The notes beneath the pieces were generated by a model, which had not been told where the DNA came from, did no database searches, and was given only the letters and a program-made list of their open reading frames with translations. Below, in pieces: positions 31,935 through 42,336 of a DNA stretch of 48,537 bases. Source of the DNA: Candidatus Chloroploca mongolica (lineage in GTDB: Bacteria > Chloroflexota > Chloroflexia > Chloroflexales > Chloroflexaceae). The stretch lies in contig NZ_SIJK02000037.1 of NCBI RefSeq assembly GCF_004762035.2, positions 1 to 48,537 on the forward strand, read 5' to 3'. How positions within the stretch are numbered: the stretch's first letter is position 1; each line of letters starts with the position of its first letter. The translations under genes and the position numbers were made by a program.

Positions 31935-32717
31935 TCACGCCTGTCTACTCTCCCAGCGCACCAGGCCGGGCGGATAGTGTACCGCCATCAAGGTGAGCCC
32001 GTGGGCCGCAGCGGTTGGCCCTGCCGCTTTACGTTCGCCGCGTTCGAGCACCTGCTGAAACGCACTCACCGTCATTCGTCCCCGCCCCACCAACAGCACT
32101 GTGCCGACGATCACCCGCACCATATGCTGTAAAAACGCATTTGCGGCTACCTCAAGCGCAATCAAACGGCGGCCCAGCAATTCGATCTCGGTCAATCTGG
32201 CGGAATGCATCGTGCGAACCGTACGTTTCTGGTCAGGTGACTGAACGGTAAAGGCCGCAAAATCGTGCGTCCCTTCCAAAATCTGCAGCGCCTCAGCCAT
32301 GTGCGCCAGATCAAGACGTCCTTCCACATGCAACACCATATGACGCAAGGCGGGCAGAGGCACGATACTCGCATCAATCAGATAACGATAGTCGCGCCTG
32401 ATTGCGCTATGACGAGCATGAAAATCAGGCGTAACCTCACAAGCATCCTGTACCCGCAGATCCTCGGGCAGCCTGGCATTCAAGCCACGGACAATCGTCG
32501 AGGGAGGATGACGGGTCGTGCTCCGGATACTTGCCACCTGACCATAAGCATGCACACCGGCATCAGTGCGGCCCGAAAGGGTTATCCGTTTCTGTTCCTG
32601 AGTCAGAGCCTCCCATGCTTCTTCCAGGGCACCCTGTACCGAGCGGCCCTGATTTTGCCACTGCGAGCCAATAAAGTCAGTGCCATCATAGGCGAGCAGT
32701 AGCGCAATATTTCGCAT
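31935..32717 (-). CDS. truA: tRNA pseudouridine synthase A
   Basis: The 260-residue enzyme converts U38-U40 of tRNA anticodon stems to pseudouridine. The catalytic Asp52 lies in [10 protein letters not shown], and [19 protein letters not shown] is the conserved late motif. Its ATG shares one base with the rplQ stop (TGATG), so translation is coupled. rplQ-truA-rplM-rpsI is a common bacterial order. Confidence 0.95.
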   Translation of the reverse strand: MRNIALLLAYDGTDFIGSQWQNQGRSVQGALEEAWEALTQEQKRITLSGRTDAGVHAYGQVASIRSTTRHPPSTIVRGLNARLPEDLRVQDACEVTPDFHARHSAIRRDYRYLIDASIVPLPALRHMVLHVEGRLDLAHMAEALQILEGTHDFAAFTVQSPDQKRTVRTMHSARLTEIELLGRRLIALEVAANAFLQHMVRVIVGTVLLVGRGRMTVSAFQQVLERGERKAAGPTAAAHGLTLMAVHYPPGLVRWESRQA

Positions 32718-33067
32718 CAGATCAACTCAATAACTGCCATCGGTGCCCCATCACCAAGGCGGGGGCCGAGCTTGGTAATGCGGGTATAGCCCCCATTACG
32801 ATCCGCATAGTCGAGAGGCGCAAAGGTAAAAAGCTTACGCATGGCATCTTTGCTTGACAGCTTCGACAAGGCCATCCGCCGCGTATGAGGGGTATCCTCA
32901 CGGGCCAGCGTAATCAATTTTTCCATCTCGGGCTGAACTGCCTTCGCCTTAGCGAGGGTGGTTGTAATCTTGCGATGCTCGATCAGTGCAATCATCAAAT
33001 TGCGATAGAGCGCCTTGCGGTGCTCATACGAACGGCCGAGCAACTTACCAGCGTGTCGGTGTCGCAT
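32717..33067 (-). CDS. rplQ: 50S ribosomal protein L17
   Basis: The 116-residue protein begins [20 protein letters not shown], the L17 signature, and ends [10 protein letters not shown]. It lies 56 nt after rpoA, the standard end of the alpha operon, and its stop overlaps truA. Confidence 0.97.
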   Translation of the reverse strand: MRHRHAGKLLGRSYEHRKALYRNLMIALIEHRKITTTLAKAKAVQPEMEKLITLAREDTPHTRRMALSKLSSKDAMRKLFTFAPLDYADRNGGYTRITKLGPRLGDGAPMAVIELI

Positions 33068-33123
33068 ACCTTATATCCTCACCAGCGCAATCAGCAACCT
33101 TGCGGCCACTCATTGCCCTGCAC

Positions 33124-34077
33124 TTACACTCCATCCAGGGCTGTCGTCAGCCGTGGAATATACCCACGTTCGATCAAGCGATCGCGAATCTCTTCCATTG
33201 ATTTCTGGCCGAGATTTCGTACCGAAAGCAGCGCTTTTTCATCCATTTGCAGAACCTGGCCAACCCGTGTAATTTCGGCACGTTTCAGACAATTATAGGT
33301 ACGGGTCGAAAGATCCAGTTCCTCAATGGTTTTATCATACACATCCGCCGGAATAGTGAGCCCACTCGGTGCCAACTGAGGCTCGGGTTCAGCCCCCAGC
33401 CGATTAAAATCAGCCACGGTCTGGCTATAGTGTACCAAAACGCGGGCCGCATAGCTCAAGGCATCCCCAGGTTTGATCGTCCCATCGGTCCAAACTTCAA
33501 GCAGCAGACGATCAAAGTCGGTTGCCTGCCCAATACGAGTATTCTCTACCGTATAGATGACTCGTGGCACAGGCGTAAAGATCGCATCAACAGGCATTTC
33601 ACCGAGCGGTACAATCTCACGCTGATCAGCAGCAAGATAGCCACGCCCCTGTTCCACCGTCATCTCCACCTCAAAGCGAGCATCATCTGTTTCAAGCGTG
33701 CAGAGGTAGTGATCAGGGTTGATCAACTCTACATTCTCAGGAATAATCAAATCGCCGGCGGTCACATATCCCGCACCGTGGCGACTCAACTGAAGCTTGA
33801 CCGGCTGATGACCATGGACACGGAGACGCACCCCTTTGACATTCAAGACAAACTCGGTCACATCTTCTCTGACACCCTCAAGCACTGCAAACTCTTGAAA
33901 CGCGCCTGCAAGCTTAATTCTGGTGATCGCATATCCTGGGATAGACGAGAGCAAGACTCGTCGCAATGCATTGCCGAGCGTATGACCATAGCCTGGGTCA
34001 AGGGGCTCGATTCGAAACTGCCCGTAGTTCTCGGCCGTCTGCACAACCTCGATCTTGGGCATGGCGATGTCAAGCAC
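33124..34077 (-). CDS. rpoA: RNA polymerase alpha subunit
   Basis: The 317-residue protein has the dimerising N-terminal domain (YGHTLGNALRRVLLSSIPG), a flexible linker after LTIPADVYDK, and the C-terminal DNA- and activator-binding domain (LKRAEITRVGQVLQMDEKAL, then NLGQKSMEEI). GTG 34077 is the start: AAAGGAGG lies 6 nt upstream. It sits between rpsD and rplQ. Confidence 0.97.
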   Translation of the reverse strand: MLDIAMPKIEVVQTAENYGQFRIEPLDPGYGHTLGNALRRVLLSSIPGYAITRIKLAGAFQEFAVLEGVREDVTEFVLNVKGVRLRVHGHQPVKLQLSRHGAGYVTAGDLIIPENVELINPDHYLCTLETDDARFEVEMTVEQGRGYLAADQREIVPLGEMPVDAIFTPVPRVIYTVENTRIGQATDFDRLLLEVWTDGTIKPGDALSYAARVLVHYSQTVADFNRLGAEPEPQLAPSGLTIPADVYDKTIEELDLSTRTYNCLKRAEITRVGQVLQMDEKALLSVRNLGQKSMEEIRDRLIERGYIPRLTTALDGV

Positions 34078-34258
34078 GTCACGCCTCCTTTATAGCAGTC
34101 GCAGACAGAAGCCGGGGTTGGCACGGCTTACCAGCATCAGGCACAACCAGAAGATCACCGCAACAGCAAGCGACACTTCGCCCTCTGAACACGAATAACC
34201 ATCCTGGCATAAGGCACCCACAGCTACCGTCTCGCCAGCCGACATCCATCGCGCTGGT

Positions 34259-34879
34259 CTAGCGGCTGTAGAACTCAACGATCAACTGCTCATTAATGCC
34301 AGCCTCTGCATCTTCACGGCGGGGTAACGAAACAATCGTCCCCGTCATTTCAGCAGGATCAAGGCGCAGCCATTCAGGAGCCCGATACTTATTTAGTTCA
34401 CCACTATCAACCAGATTCTTAAAATAGGTTCGACGGCGACTCTCGGGGCGAATCGAAATCGTCTGCCCAATCTTGACCGTATACGAGGGAATATTCGTCT
34501 TCCGGCCATCAACCATAATATGCCCGTGGGACACAAGTTGGCGGGCCTGAGCACGAGTCGTGGCCAAGCCAAGGCGATAGACCACATTATCAAGACGACG
34601 CTCGAGTAAGCTGAGCAGGTACTCACCTGTCACGCCACTGCGCCGCGAAGCCTGTTCAAACGTGCGGCGGAACTGCCGTTCTAGCACGCCATAAATATAT
34701 TTTGCCTTTTGCTTTTCAAGCAACTGCAACCCATAGTCAGAGACCTGACGGCGCCGAGCCGACGGGCCGTGTTGTCCAGGGGGAAAGGGGCGCTTATTCA
34801 GAATGCGCTGACCTTTTTCGGTAATACCAATGCCAAGTCGTCGGCTAACCTTGCCGACCGGTCCATGATAACGCGCCAT
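34259..34879 (-). CDS. rpsD: 30S ribosomal protein S4
   Basis: The 206-residue primary 16S-rRNA binding protein starts [16 protein letters not shown] and holds an S4 RNA-binding domain ([20 protein letters not shown], then HGHIMVDG). It lacks the N-terminal zinc cysteines of C+ forms. It is separated from rpsK by 175 nt and from rpoA by 181 nt, unusually wide gaps for this operon. Confidence 0.97.
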   Translation of the reverse strand: MARYHGPVGKVSRRLGIGITEKGQRILNKRPFPPGQHGPSARRRQVSDYGLQLLEKQKAKYIYGVLERQFRRTFEQASRRSGVTGEYLLSLLERRLDNVVYRLGLATTRAQARQLVSHGHIMVDGRKTNIPSYTVKIGQTISIRPESRRRTYFKNLVDSGELNKYRAPEWLRLDPAEMTGTIVSLPRREDAEAGINEQLIVEFYSR

Positions 34880-34987
34880 ACCTGCTTACAACCTCCATAG
34901 ACGTAGACAGCCAAACGCTGCCCCAAAAACAACAACTATTCCTACCAGTACGACGAGAAGGGCGCTTTCTGTCAGCGCGGGGGGCGC

Positions 34988-35017
34988 CAGGGCCAACAAC
35001 CCTGCGGTACCGTCCGC
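34988..35017 (-). other. Hairpins in the rpsK-rpsD spacer
   Basis: CAGGG (34988-34992) pairs with CCCTG (35000-35004), and the adjoining GCGG (35004-35007) can pair with CCGC (35014-35017). These are short stems in the 175-nt gap and could be an attenuator or S4-binding leader. The evidence is modest. Confidence 0.35.
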
Positions 35018-35054
35018 ACAACATCTCGCCGGATCACACCAATGTCCACGATCA

Positions 35055-35468
35055 CTACACACGCCGCCGCTTGGGTGGACGACACCCATTGTGCGGAATC
35101 GGCGTCACATCAGTAATCGATGAGACCTGCAAACCAGCCGATTGGAGCGACCGGATTGCTGCCTCACGCCCAGAACCAGGACCTTTGACGAAAACTTCAA
35201 GTGAACGCATCCCATTTTCCATCGCCTTGCGGGCTGCGGTATCGGCGGTCACCTGGGCTGCATAGGGAGTACTCTTGCGTGAACCCTTGAAGCCTGACTG
35301 CCCGGCGCTAGCCCAACAAATCACTGCACCCTGTGGATCAGTGATCGTGACAATCGTATTATTAAAAGTGCTCAGCACGTGTGCCTGGCCACGGGGCACA
35401 TTTTTGCGTTCACGACGCTTGCCGCGCTGCCGACTTGCTGCTCCACTCTTCTGTCCCTTTGGGGGCAT
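35055..35468 (-). CDS. rpsK: 30S ribosomal protein S11
   Basis: The 137-residue platform protein contains [32 protein letters not shown] and the C-terminal [16 protein letters not shown]. It lies 110 nt after rpsM, with a strong hairpin between them. Confidence 0.97.
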   Translation of the reverse strand: MPPKGQKSGAASRQRGKRRERKNVPRGQAHVLSTFNNTIVTITDPQGAVICWASAGQSGFKGSRKSTPYAAQVTADTAARKAMENGMRSLEVFVKGPGSGREAAIRSLQSAGLQVSSITDVTPIPHNGCRPPKRRRV

Positions 35469-35524
35469 GTTCGCTCTCCTTACCTAACTGACTGACTACC
35501 TTGAGCTTTTTCAACACACACGAA

Positions 35525-35554
35525 CACAGGCCAGGTGCATTGCACCAACCTGTG
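35525..35554 (-). other. Strong hairpin in the rpsM-rpsK spacer
   Basis: CACAGG (35525-35530) pairs with CCTGTG (35549-35554), and inside it GGTGCA pairs with TGCACC (35534-35539 with 35541-35546). A small cca/aa internal loop separates the two stems. No T run directly follows on the transcribed strand. It may be a processing or attenuation site. Confidence 0.6.
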
Positions 35555-35578
35555 CCCACAAAAGTTGTCGGATCGCGT

Positions 35579-35959
35579 TTACTTCTTGACCTTCTTCTTG
35601 ATCCCAATGGCCTGTCCCTTACGGCCACGGCGCGTACGGGCATTGGTACGGGTACGCTGACCGCGCAAAGGCATCCCACGGCGATGACGGAGGCCACGAT
35701 AGCAGCCGATATCCATCAAACGCTTGATATTGAGTTGCACCTCACGGCGCAGGTCACCCTCGACGCGATACTCACGATCAACCACTTCACGGATACGACC
35801 GACTTCTTCTTCGGTCAGATCGCGTACCCGCGCATCAGGATTGACATTTGCTTTACGCAAAACATCGGCGCCATTCGAGCGCCCGATCCCATAGATATAG
35901 GTAATCGAGATGCCAACCTTCTTGTTGCGGGGGATATCAACCCCGGCGATTCGTGCCAT
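35579..35959 (-). CDS. rpsM: 30S ribosomal protein S13
   Basis: The 126-residue protein begins [20 protein letters not shown] and contains YGIGRSNG and the C-terminal [19 protein letters not shown], with a basic tail reaching the subunit interface. ATG 35959 gives the family start, with AGGAGG upstream. It follows rpmJ by 131 nt. Confidence 0.97.
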   Translation of the reverse strand: MARIAGVDIPRNKKVGISITYIYGIGRSNGADVLRKANVNPDARVRDLTEEEVGRIREVVDREYRVEGDLRREVQLNIKRLMDIGCYRGLRHRRGMPLRGQRTRTNARTRRGRKGQAIGIKKKVKK

Positions 35960-36090
35960 GAACTTTTCGTCCTCCTGGAACCTTACCCGGCTTCTAGTCA
36001 AGCACGGATACGAGAAACCACGTGTTATCCTCGTGTACGAAGCCGTGGCTGGCTTGGATCAACCAGCCCGATCCTTCCCATGTGTGTACC

Positions 36091-36207
36091 TTAGCCCTGA
36101 CGCTGTTTATGCTTGGGCGTACGTGAGCAGATCACACGGATCACACCCTTACGCTTGATTACCTTGCAATATTCACAGCGAGGCTTTACTGAAGCGCGTA
36201 CTTTCAC
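36091..36207 (-). CDS. rpmJ: 50S ribosomal protein L36
   Basis: A 38-codon gene starting with GTG 36207, with AAGGAGG upstream. The product reads [20 protein letters not shown] and then [17 protein letters not shown], with the C-x2-C, C and H zinc ligands of the C+ form. The infA-rpmJ-rpsM order is the bacterial standard. Confidence 0.95.
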   Translation of the reverse strand: MKVRASVKPRCEYCKVIKRKGVIRVICSRTPKHKQRQG

Positions 36208-36305
36208 AATAGCCTCCTTGTTCACATCTCACCCGAGCGATTTTTTTCATATTGATATGGCTTCCGGCAGTGGATACTCCCGAAAACCACACCATCGCTT
36301 ACGCC

Positions 36306-36527
36306 CTATTTGTAACGATATGTAATACGTCCACGGGTTAGATCATATGGTGAAAGCTCAACAAGCACCCGATCGCCCTTCAGAATACGTATATAGTTCA
36401 TGCGCATTTTGCCCGAAATATGGGCAAGCACCTCATGTCCATTCTCAAGCTCTACACGGAACATCGCATTGGGCAGCGGCTCCGTAATAGTGCCCTCCAT
36501 TTCGATCACATCCTTCTTTTTTGACAT
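36306..36527 (-). CDS. infA: Translation initiation factor IF-1
   Basis: The 73-residue OB-fold protein has [20 protein letters not shown], then [15 protein letters not shown] and the C-terminal [12 protein letters not shown], all IF-1 hallmarks. It binds the 30S A site during initiation. Its ATG lies 1 nt after the adk stop. The map gene that often separates adk and infA is absent. Confidence 0.97.
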   Translation of the reverse strand: MSKKKDVIEMEGTITEPLPNAMFRVELENGHEVLAHISGKMRMNYIRILKGDRVLVELSPYDLTRGRITYRYK

Positions 36528-36528
36528 A

Positions 36529-37209
36529 TCACTCCTCTGGCTGAGGCGATGTGACCAGATACTGGCTCAAAGCCTTCAGCATTTCTTCATTTACCCAGGT
36601 AATTTCACGTTGACCATCAATTTCGTGCAAAATACCCTGGCGCTGGTAATACTCAATCAAAGGCATCGTCTGTTCAAAATAGACATCAAGACGATGCTGC
36701 GCCGTCTCCATCGAGTCATCGCTCCGCTGATAGAGTTTGCCACCACAGGCATCACAAATTCCCGGCCGATGGGACGGGAAGTAGTAGATATTATACGTAG
36801 CCCCACAGGTTTTGCAAGTCTGACGACCAGCTATCCGGCGGAGGAGCACCTCATTGGGCACACTAAGGTAGAGCACGGCATCTATTTTGCCATCGTGGGC
36901 TGCGAGCGACTCTCCGAGGGCCACGGCTTGTTCACGCGTACGAGGAAAGCCATCAAAGATGACCCCGGCCAGACAATCAGGCGCCTGAATACGCTCAAGG
37001 ATCATATTAATGACCACCTCATCAGGAACCAACTCGCCGCGATCCATATATGACTTGGCAAGCATGCCGAGCTCGGTACCTTCACGCAGGGCAGCCCGAA
37101 AGAGATCGCCACTGGCAACATGAGACAATGAGGTACGTTCCGCAAGCGTTTTTGCCTGTGTGCCTTTCCCTGCTCCTGGAGGCCCTAGCAAGATTACGTT
37201 GGTAGTCAT
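36529..37209 (-). CDS. adk: Adenylate kinase
   Basis: The 226-residue enzyme interconverts AMP, ADP and ATP. The P-loop is GPPGAGKGT, the NMP site includes VASGDLFR, and FDGFPRT is conserved. The LID carries a zinc site (CKTC and CDAC), as in many thermophile and Gram-positive enzymes. ATG 37209 gives the family start; the longer frame adds 68 unrelated residues. It lies 204 nt after secY, with a hairpin near the secY end of the gap. Confidence 0.96.
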   Translation of the reverse strand: MTTNVILLGPPGAGKGTQAKTLAERTSLSHVASGDLFRAALREGTELGMLAKSYMDRGELVPDEVVINMILERIQAPDCLAGVIFDGFPRTREQAVALGESLAAHDGKIDAVLYLSVPNEVLLRRIAGRQTCKTCGATYNIYYFPSHRPGICDACGGKLYQRSDDSMETAQHRLDVYFEQTMPLIEYYQRQGILHEIDGQREITWVNEEMLKALSQYLVTSPQPEE

Positions 37210-37374
37210 AACAACTCTCTTTTCGCTCAGTAGATTGCAACACCCATCGGCGCAACCCATACGGTTGATTCTCAGCCTGAGAAGGCTACTTTGCAGGTCG
37301 ATCTCAGGGCACCATTGCCAGACATCAGCCCTGATACTACCATATTGTAAGCTGCTCCGATACAATGAGGTGCA

Positions 37375-37408
37375 GAAGGTGGAGGCGAGCAGCGCCCGCG
37401 CCACCTTC
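37375..37408 (-). other. Strong hairpin just after secY
   Basis: GAAGGTGG (37375-37382) pairs with CCACCTTC (37401-37408), and an inner GGCG/CGCC stem stacks inside it. The hairpin begins 5 nt after the secY stop. There is no T run on the transcribed strand, so it is more likely a partial terminator, RNA 3'-end stabiliser or processing site than a full terminator. Confidence 0.6.
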
Positions 37409-37413
37409 CACAT

Positions 37414-38766
37414 CTACCGGCTCAAGAAACCCTCATAGTCACGCATTATCAACTGCGATTCGAGCTGGCGCATTGTATCCACAGCCACACCCACGACAAT
37501 GAGAAGTGCGGTACTGCCCAGACCGAGTTGTAGCCCGGTCACCGACTGTGTAATAAAGGGCAAGACAGCAATCAAACCAAGGAAGAGCGCACCGGCAAGG
37601 GTGATCCGGTTCAACACCCGCTTGAGATAGATCTCGGTATTTTTCCCTGGGCGAATACCCGGAATGAACCCTCCGTTGCGCTGCAGATTATCGGGAATAT
37701 CCTGCTGTTGAAAAAGCACCATCGTATAAAAGTAGGTAAAGCCCACTGTCAGCAGGAAAAGCAACGAGATATAGACAAAGCCACCACCCACCCCTGTCGG
37801 GTTAAAGGTATTATAAAAGAAGCCCGCAATGGCGTTGCCAATGCCAGGTTCACCTTCACGGTAGAACCAGGAAGCAACGATCCCCGGGAAGATAATAATG
37901 CTCTGGGCAAAGATAAGCGGGATCATTCCAGCCATATTGACCTTCAGCGGAATATGGCTACTCTGCCCACCGTAAACTTTATTGCCACGGACACGTTTCG
38001 CATACTGGACAGGCAGGCGGCGTTGACCCTCCTGGATCAAGATAATGCCCACAATCGTCACCAACCCAATCACCAGGAACCCAATCAGCCCCAGGATCGT
38101 CCCCACATCACCAGTGGAGCTAATCTGCCAGCCCTGCACCAGGAGTCCTGGCAAACCAGAAACAATGCCACCGAAGATAATCACCGAAATGCCCTGCCCG
38201 ATGCCACGCTCATTAATCTGCTCACCGAGCCAGACCAGCAACATTGTCCCTGCGACCATCGAAACCAGGATCGTAAAGGTAGGAAAAAAGTTATTGACCA
38301 GATCAAAAGGCGAGCGAAAGAGCGACTGAAAAGGATCACCCGTCGGATTAATCGTTCGTTCGAGGGTCAGGGTCTGACCATAGGCCTGCAAAAACGCGAG
38401 TGGAATGGTCAAAATAACCTGATACCGGGTCAAACGCTGGCGACCCTGCTCACCCTCTTTTTGCAACTCCTGAAGCGCAGGAATGAGTGGTTGGAGCAAC
38501 TGCATAATAATCGTAGCGGTAATATAGGGATAGACCCCCATAGCCGCGACCGAGAAATTCTGCAGCGCCCCACCCGCAAAGATATTGAGCAACTGCGCCA
38601 ACTGGTTCGAAGCCAGCGCATCACGCAACTGCTGGAGCGAGTCAGGATTAATATTCGGCACCGGGATATGCGCGATGAAGCGAAAGACGATCAGCATTCC
38701 CAGGGTAAAGAGAACACGTCTTCGCAGATCGGGCAACTGAATGGCGCGAACAAGAGCCTGGAGCAT
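37414..38766 (-). CDS. secY: Preprotein translocase subunit SecY
   Basis: The 450-residue channel subunit of the Sec translocon has ten membrane helices. It begins LPDLRRRVLFTLGMLIVFRF. Conserved points include the PYITATIIMQLLQPL segment, the cytoplasmic loop SHIPLKVNMAGMIPLIFAQS and the C-terminal RDYEGFLSR. It lies 28 nt after rplO. Confidence 0.97.
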   Translation of the reverse strand: MLQALVRAIQLPDLRRRVLFTLGMLIVFRFIAHIPVPNINPDSLQQLRDALASNQLAQLLNIFAGGALQNFSVAAMGVYPYITATIIMQLLQPLIPALQELQKEGEQGRQRLTRYQVILTIPLAFLQAYGQTLTLERTINPTGDPFQSLFRSPFDLVNNFFPTFTILVSMVAGTMLLVWLGEQINERGIGQGISVIIFGGIVSGLPGLLVQGWQISSTGDVGTILGLIGFLVIGLVTIVGIILIQEGQRRLPVQYAKRVRGNKVYGGQSSHIPLKVNMAGMIPLIFAQSIIIFPGIVASWFYREGEPGIGNAIAGFFYNTFNPTGVGGGFVYISLLFLLTVGFTYFYTMVLFQQQDIPDNLQRNGGFIPGIRPGKNTEIYLKRVLNRITLAGALFLGLIAVLPFITQSVTGLQLGLGSTALLIVVGVAVDTMRQLESQLIMRDYEGFLSR

Positions 38767-38794
38767 TGGTTATGTATCCCTTAGTATGAAGAAA

Positions 38795-39334
38795 TCAAGC
38801 CTGCTCGCGCATGCGTTTGGACTCACGCGGCTCGGCATTGCGCATCGAAGGGTTTGGCCCTCGTGAGCGCGAGTGACGTTCAACGACCCATGGCAACTCA
38901 ACCACGGTGCCGCCAGCAGCTTCGATCTTCGCTTTGGCACTGGCCGAAAATTTATGTGCCTTGACCGTCAAGGGCAACGCAAGCTCACCCTGACCAAGCA
39001 CCTTGACAGGAAGATTCTTCTTACGGACGACGCGCCGTTCGAGCAGCGCTTCAGGAGTCACCTCAACGTCCTGGGGCCATGCCGCCAGGCGATCGAGATT
39101 AACAATTTCGTACTCGATTCCGAAAATATTAGTAAAACCGCGACGGAAAGGCATTCGCTTCACGAGGCGATTTTGCCCACCTTCAAAGGTACGATAGGGA
39201 CCAGGGCCACGGCGGGCTTTCTGACCCATCATACCTTTGCCGCTCGTCTTGCCTTTGCCCGAGCCATGACCGCGACCGATGCGTTTGCTTTTGCGGTGTG
39301 AGCCCTCGGCGGGGTGCAGATCGTGCAGCTTCAT
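38795..39334 (-). CDS. rplO: 50S ribosomal protein L15
   Basis: The 179-residue protein begins [20 protein letters not shown], continues with [20 protein letters not shown] and contains [13 protein letters not shown]. About 30 extra basic residues follow the usual L15 end. Its ATG overlaps the rpmD stop (ATGA). Confidence 0.96.
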   Translation of the reverse strand: MKLHDLHPAEGSHRKSKRIGRGHGSGKGKTSGKGMMGQKARRGPGPYRTFEGGQNRLVKRMPFRRGFTNIFGIEYEIVNLDRLAAWPQDVEVTPEALLERRVVRKKNLPVKVLGQGELALPLTVKAHKFSASAKAKIEAAGGTVVELPWVVERHSRSRGPNPSMRNAEPRESKRMREQA

Positions 39335-39528
39335 GCTGTCACCTCATCAGGTAATTCCTCAACGACCACAAGGTGCCTGACCTTAAAGATCATGCCCCGG
39401 ATCGACGGATTATCGGGTTTAATTGTTGACTGGCCAAGGCGCCGCAGACCAAGCGAACGAATCGTCTCTTTCTGGTCTTTAGCGTAACCAATCATACTTT
39501 TGCGATACGTGATACGCAGCTTACTCAT
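39331..39528 (-). CDS. rpmD: 50S ribosomal protein L30
   Basis: The 65-residue protein has the L30 pattern [20 protein letters not shown] and [11 protein letters not shown], ending in a short acidic tail. It overlaps rpsE by 4 nt and rplO by 4 nt, indicating coupled translation. Confidence 0.95.
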   Translation of the reverse strand: MSKLRITYRKSMIGYAKDQKETIRSLGLRRLGQSTIKPDNPSIRGMIFKVRHLVVVEELPDEVTA

Positions 39529-40112
39529 GCCGACGTCTCCTCCTTGACTGGCGCAGACTCCCGGCGAGTACGGCGTGCGATCAACTCTTGCGGCGTCATA
39601 TCGCGGCGTCGGGCCATATCACTGAGCGAACTGAGCTCACTGAGGGCCTGGAACGCAGCCTTGACCACATTCACCGGATTATTGCTGCCATAGACCTTGG
39701 AGAGCACATCCTTGATCCCGGCGGCCTCAACGACCGGGCGAACCCCACGTCCGGCGATCACCCCGGTACCGGGGGCAGCCGGGCGGATCATCACCTTGGT
39801 TGCGGCATATTTCGTCTGCACATCGTGGGGCACCGTACTCCCCACAAGTGGGACACGGATCAGATTCTTCTTGGCGGCCTCAGTTCCCTTGCGGATAGCT
39901 TCAGGAACCTCAGACGCCTTCCCCATACCGACACCCACGTGGCCCTTGCCATCGCCCACCACCACCACGGTGCTAAAGCTAAAGCGGCGACCGCCCTTGA
40001 CCACTTTGGAAACACGATTGATCTGGACAACCCGCTCTTCGAGCTCAAGGGCATCGGCGTTAATACGTTCTCGTCTCACATTGCCTCCGCACGTGTGGCC
40101 CTTGGGGGCCAT
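39525..40112 (-). CDS. rpsE: 30S ribosomal protein S5
   Basis: The 195-residue protein has [37 protein letters not shown] and the C-terminal [16 protein letters not shown], the S5 double-stranded-RNA-binding and fidelity regions. Its ATG shares a base with the rplR stop (TAATG). It overlaps rpmD by 4 nt. Confidence 0.97.
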   Translation of the reverse strand: MAPKGHTCGGNVRRERINADALELEERVVQINRVSKVVKGGRRFSFSTVVVVGDGKGHVGVGMGKASEVPEAIRKGTEAAKKNLIRVPLVGSTVPHDVQTKYAATKVMIRPAAPGTGVIAGRGVRPVVEAAGIKDVLSKVYGSNNPVNVVKAAFQALSELSSLSDMARRRDMTPQELIARRTRRESAPVKEETSA

Positions 40113-40471
40113 TAGAAGTTCAGGCCAGCTTCACGCGCCGCCTCAGCGAGCGCCTTCACACGACCGTGATATTTATAGCCACCGCGGTCAAAGACCACCT
40201 TCGAGACCCCAGCTGCGATAGCGCGCTCGGCGACAAGCCGGCCCACCACAGCGGCCTCATCGGTCTTGGTTCCTACTTCGCCCGCCCAACCCTTTTCATT
40301 CGATGATGCAGCAGCCAGGGTCTGCCCTACGACATCATCAATCACCTGGGCATAGATATGGGCATTGCTGCGAAAAACATTGAGCCGTGGGCGTTCCGGA
40401 GTACCACTGACCCGCTTTCGCAGGCGAAAGTGGCGCCGGACACGCAACTCACGGGGAGATCGCCTTGCCAT
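40112..40471 (-). CDS. rplR: 50S ribosomal protein L18
   Basis: The 119-residue 5S-rRNA-binding protein has [20 protein letters not shown] and the C-terminal [20 protein letters not shown]. It sits between rplF (18 nt gap) and rpsE (1 nt overlap). Confidence 0.97.
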   Translation of the reverse strand: MARRSPRELRVRRHFRLRKRVSGTPERPRLNVFRSNAHIYAQVIDDVVGQTLAAASSNEKGWAGEVGTKTDEAAVVGRLVAERAIAAGVSKVVFDRGGYKYHGRVKALAEAAREAGLNF

Positions 40472-40489
40472 ACGTCTATCTTCCTTGCA

Positions 40490-41053
40490 CTACCGTGCTT
40501 TACCAGCCTTACCAGCCTTACGACGCACCTTCTCTTCGGCATACTTCACACCCTTACCCTTATAGGGTTCAGGTGGACGGAGCGCTCGAATGCGGGATGC
40601 CTCTTCCCCAACAACCTGCTTATCGATCCCTCGAACGATCAACCCGAGCGGCTCATTCGCGCTCTTACGCTCACCAACGACATACTGCACATTTGGTGGC
40701 GGCTCACGACGCACCTGGTGTGAAAAGCCCAGGCTGAGCACCAGCGTCTGGCCCTCGAGCACCGCCCGATAGCCAACGCCATTAATCTCGAGGGCACGCT
40801 GCCAGCCATCAGTTACACCGACCACCATATTCGCGATCAGCGTACGCGTCAGACCGTGGAGCGACTTGTGCAACTTAGTATCAGAGGGCCGTTGCACCGT
40901 CAACTCACCATTTTCCTGCACAATAATCATATCGGGATGCAATTGCTGGGTGAGGGTTCCTTTCGAACCCTTCACCGTCACCAAATTCCCCTCAGCAATC
41001 TGCACGTCCACACCCTTGGGAAGGGTAACTGGTTTTTTTCCAATTCGCGACAT
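40490..41053 (-). CDS. rplF: 50S ribosomal protein L6
   Basis: The 187-residue protein begins MSRIGKKPVTLPKGVDVQIA and has VEINGVGYRA-like and PPEPYKGKGVKY motifs. ATG 41053 has GGGAGG upstream and gives the family start; the longer frame adds 49 residues that overlap rpsH. The tail ends in a short RRKAGKAGKAR repeat. Confidence 0.97.
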   Translation of the reverse strand: MSRIGKKPVTLPKGVDVQIAEGNLVTVKGSKGTLTQQLHPDMIIVQENGELTVQRPSDTKLHKSLHGLTRTLIANMVVGVTDGWQRALEINGVGYRAVLEGQTLVLSLGFSHQVRREPPPNVQYVVGERKSANEPLGLIVRGIDKQVVGEEASRIRALRPPEPYKGKGVKYAEEKVRRKAGKAGKAR

Positions 41054-41072
41054 TGTAGCCTCCCTGTAGGCT

Positions 41073-41471
41073 CTACCAGATATAGCAGAGCACCTCACCG
41101 CCCACGCGCTCGCGCCAGGCGTCGTGACCAGCGAGCACCCCCTTGGGTGTCGAGAGAATACTGAGACCCAGGCCACCACGGACACGCGGAATTTCATCAC
41201 GACCGGTATAGATCCGCAAACCCGGCTTACTCACCCGGCGCAGGCCAGTTATAGCCGGGCGCCGATCCGGCATATACTTCAGCGTAATCGAGATCGTATG
41301 ATACGGAGTCCCCTCGATCACGGTGTAATCTTTGATAAAACCCTCATGCTTGAGAATATCCGCAATCGCAATTTTCATCTTTGATGCCGGAACATCAACG
41401 ACCGTCTTACGAGCCATACAGGCATTACGGATACGAGTCAGCATATCACCAATGGGATCGTTCACGCTCAC
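41073..41471 (-). CDS. rpsH: 30S ribosomal protein S8
   Basis: The 132-residue protein contains [18 protein letters not shown] near the start and [19 protein letters not shown] near the end. GTG 41471 was chosen because GAGGAGG lies 6 nt upstream. It is 23 nt after rpsN. Confidence 0.97.
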   Translation of the reverse strand: MSVNDPIGDMLTRIRNACMARKTVVDVPASKMKIAIADILKHEGFIKDYTVIEGTPYHTISITLKYMPDRRPAITGLRRVSKPGLRIYTGRDEIPRVRGGLGLSILSTPKGVLAGHDAWRERVGGEVLCYIW

Positions 41472-41494
41472 AGCGAGCCTCCTCACAGATGCTA

Positions 41495-41680
41495 TTACCA
41501 GCTCGACTTGACCACACCCGGAATCATGCCCTTGAGCGCATGTTCACGGAAGCAGATGCGACACATGCCGAACTTACGCATATAGCCGCGCGAGCGACCA
41601 CATACCTTACAGCGGTTATACTCACGCACCTTGTATTTTTGTGGGCGTTCTGAACGAACGATCCAGGACGTCTTCGCCAA
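41495..41680 (-). CDS. rpsN: 30S ribosomal protein S14, zinc type
   Basis: The 61-residue short form of S14 holds four zinc cysteines (CKVC and CRIC) and ends IPGVVKSSW. No long zinc-free S14 is in the window. Confidence 0.97.
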   Translation of the reverse strand: MAKTSWIVRSERPQKYKVREYNRCKVCGRSRGYMRKFGMCRICFREHALKGMIPGVVKSSW

Positions 41681-41731
41681 GGTATTTCCTCCTAAACCGT
41701 TGGACTGGTAAGCCTTTGCTCCTGGTCCAGA

Positions 41732-42274
41732 CTAATCACGAAATGGCATTCCGAGGCGCTTGAGCAAGGCATAGGCCTGAGCATCATCAGGGGCAGTCGT
41801 CACAATGACTACCTCCATGCCACGGAGCTTATCAATCTTATCGTAGTCGATATCAGGGAACACGATTTGCTCACGGAGGCCGAGGCTATAGTTACCACGG
41901 CCATCAAAGGAACGGCGGCTCACCCCACGAAAATCACGAATGCGGGGCAGGGCCAGATTAACCAAACGATCATAGAAGTCATACATCCGATTCCCGCGAA
42001 TCGTCACCATCACCCCAATGGGCATTCCTTCACGGAGCTTAAACGAAGCAACGGACTTACGCGCCCGGGTAATCACGGGTTTCTGAGCGGTAATGATCGT
42101 CAGATCATTCACGGCGGCATCAAGCGCCTTAGAATTTTGCACCGCCTCACCGACACCAATATTGATCACAATCTTGGTGAGCCGGGGTGCCTGCATCACT
42201 GACGTAAACTTAAATTCTTGCATCAGCGCGGGGACAACCTCTTGCTGATACTTCTCGCGCAAACGAACGGTCAT
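41732..42274 (-). CDS. rplE: 50S ribosomal protein L5
   Basis: The 180-residue 5S-rRNA-binding protein has [36 protein letters not shown] and [21 protein letters not shown] 42274, preceded by a GGAG, gives the family start. Confidence 0.97.
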   Translation of the reverse strand: MTVRLREKYQQEVVPALMQEFKFTSVMQAPRLTKIVINIGVGEAVQNSKALDAAVNDLTIITAQKPVITRARKSVASFKLREGMPIGVMVTIRGNRMYDFYDRLVNLALPRIRDFRGVSRRSFDGRGNYSLGLREQIVFPDIDYDKIDKLRGMEVVIVTTAPDDAQAYALLKRLGMPFRD

Positions 42275-42336
42275 ACTACATCTCCAGGGGCTTGGAGGCA
42301 TCGAACCACGAGACGACTCCGGCCCTGATAAACGTC

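Noticed and set aside
34886-35089. Minus-strand ORF of 67 codons with a membrane-helix-like C-terminal half in the rpsK-rpsD spacer
   Set aside because: It starts inside rpsK, has no ribosome site within the gap, and its hydrophobic stretch comes from a GC-rich, hairpin-forming spacer. It is probably a chance frame, though a short membrane peptide cannot be fully excluded.
37708-38784. Plus-strand ORF of 358 codons opposite secY
   Set aside because: It is a hydrophilic, low-complexity shadow of the secY frame.
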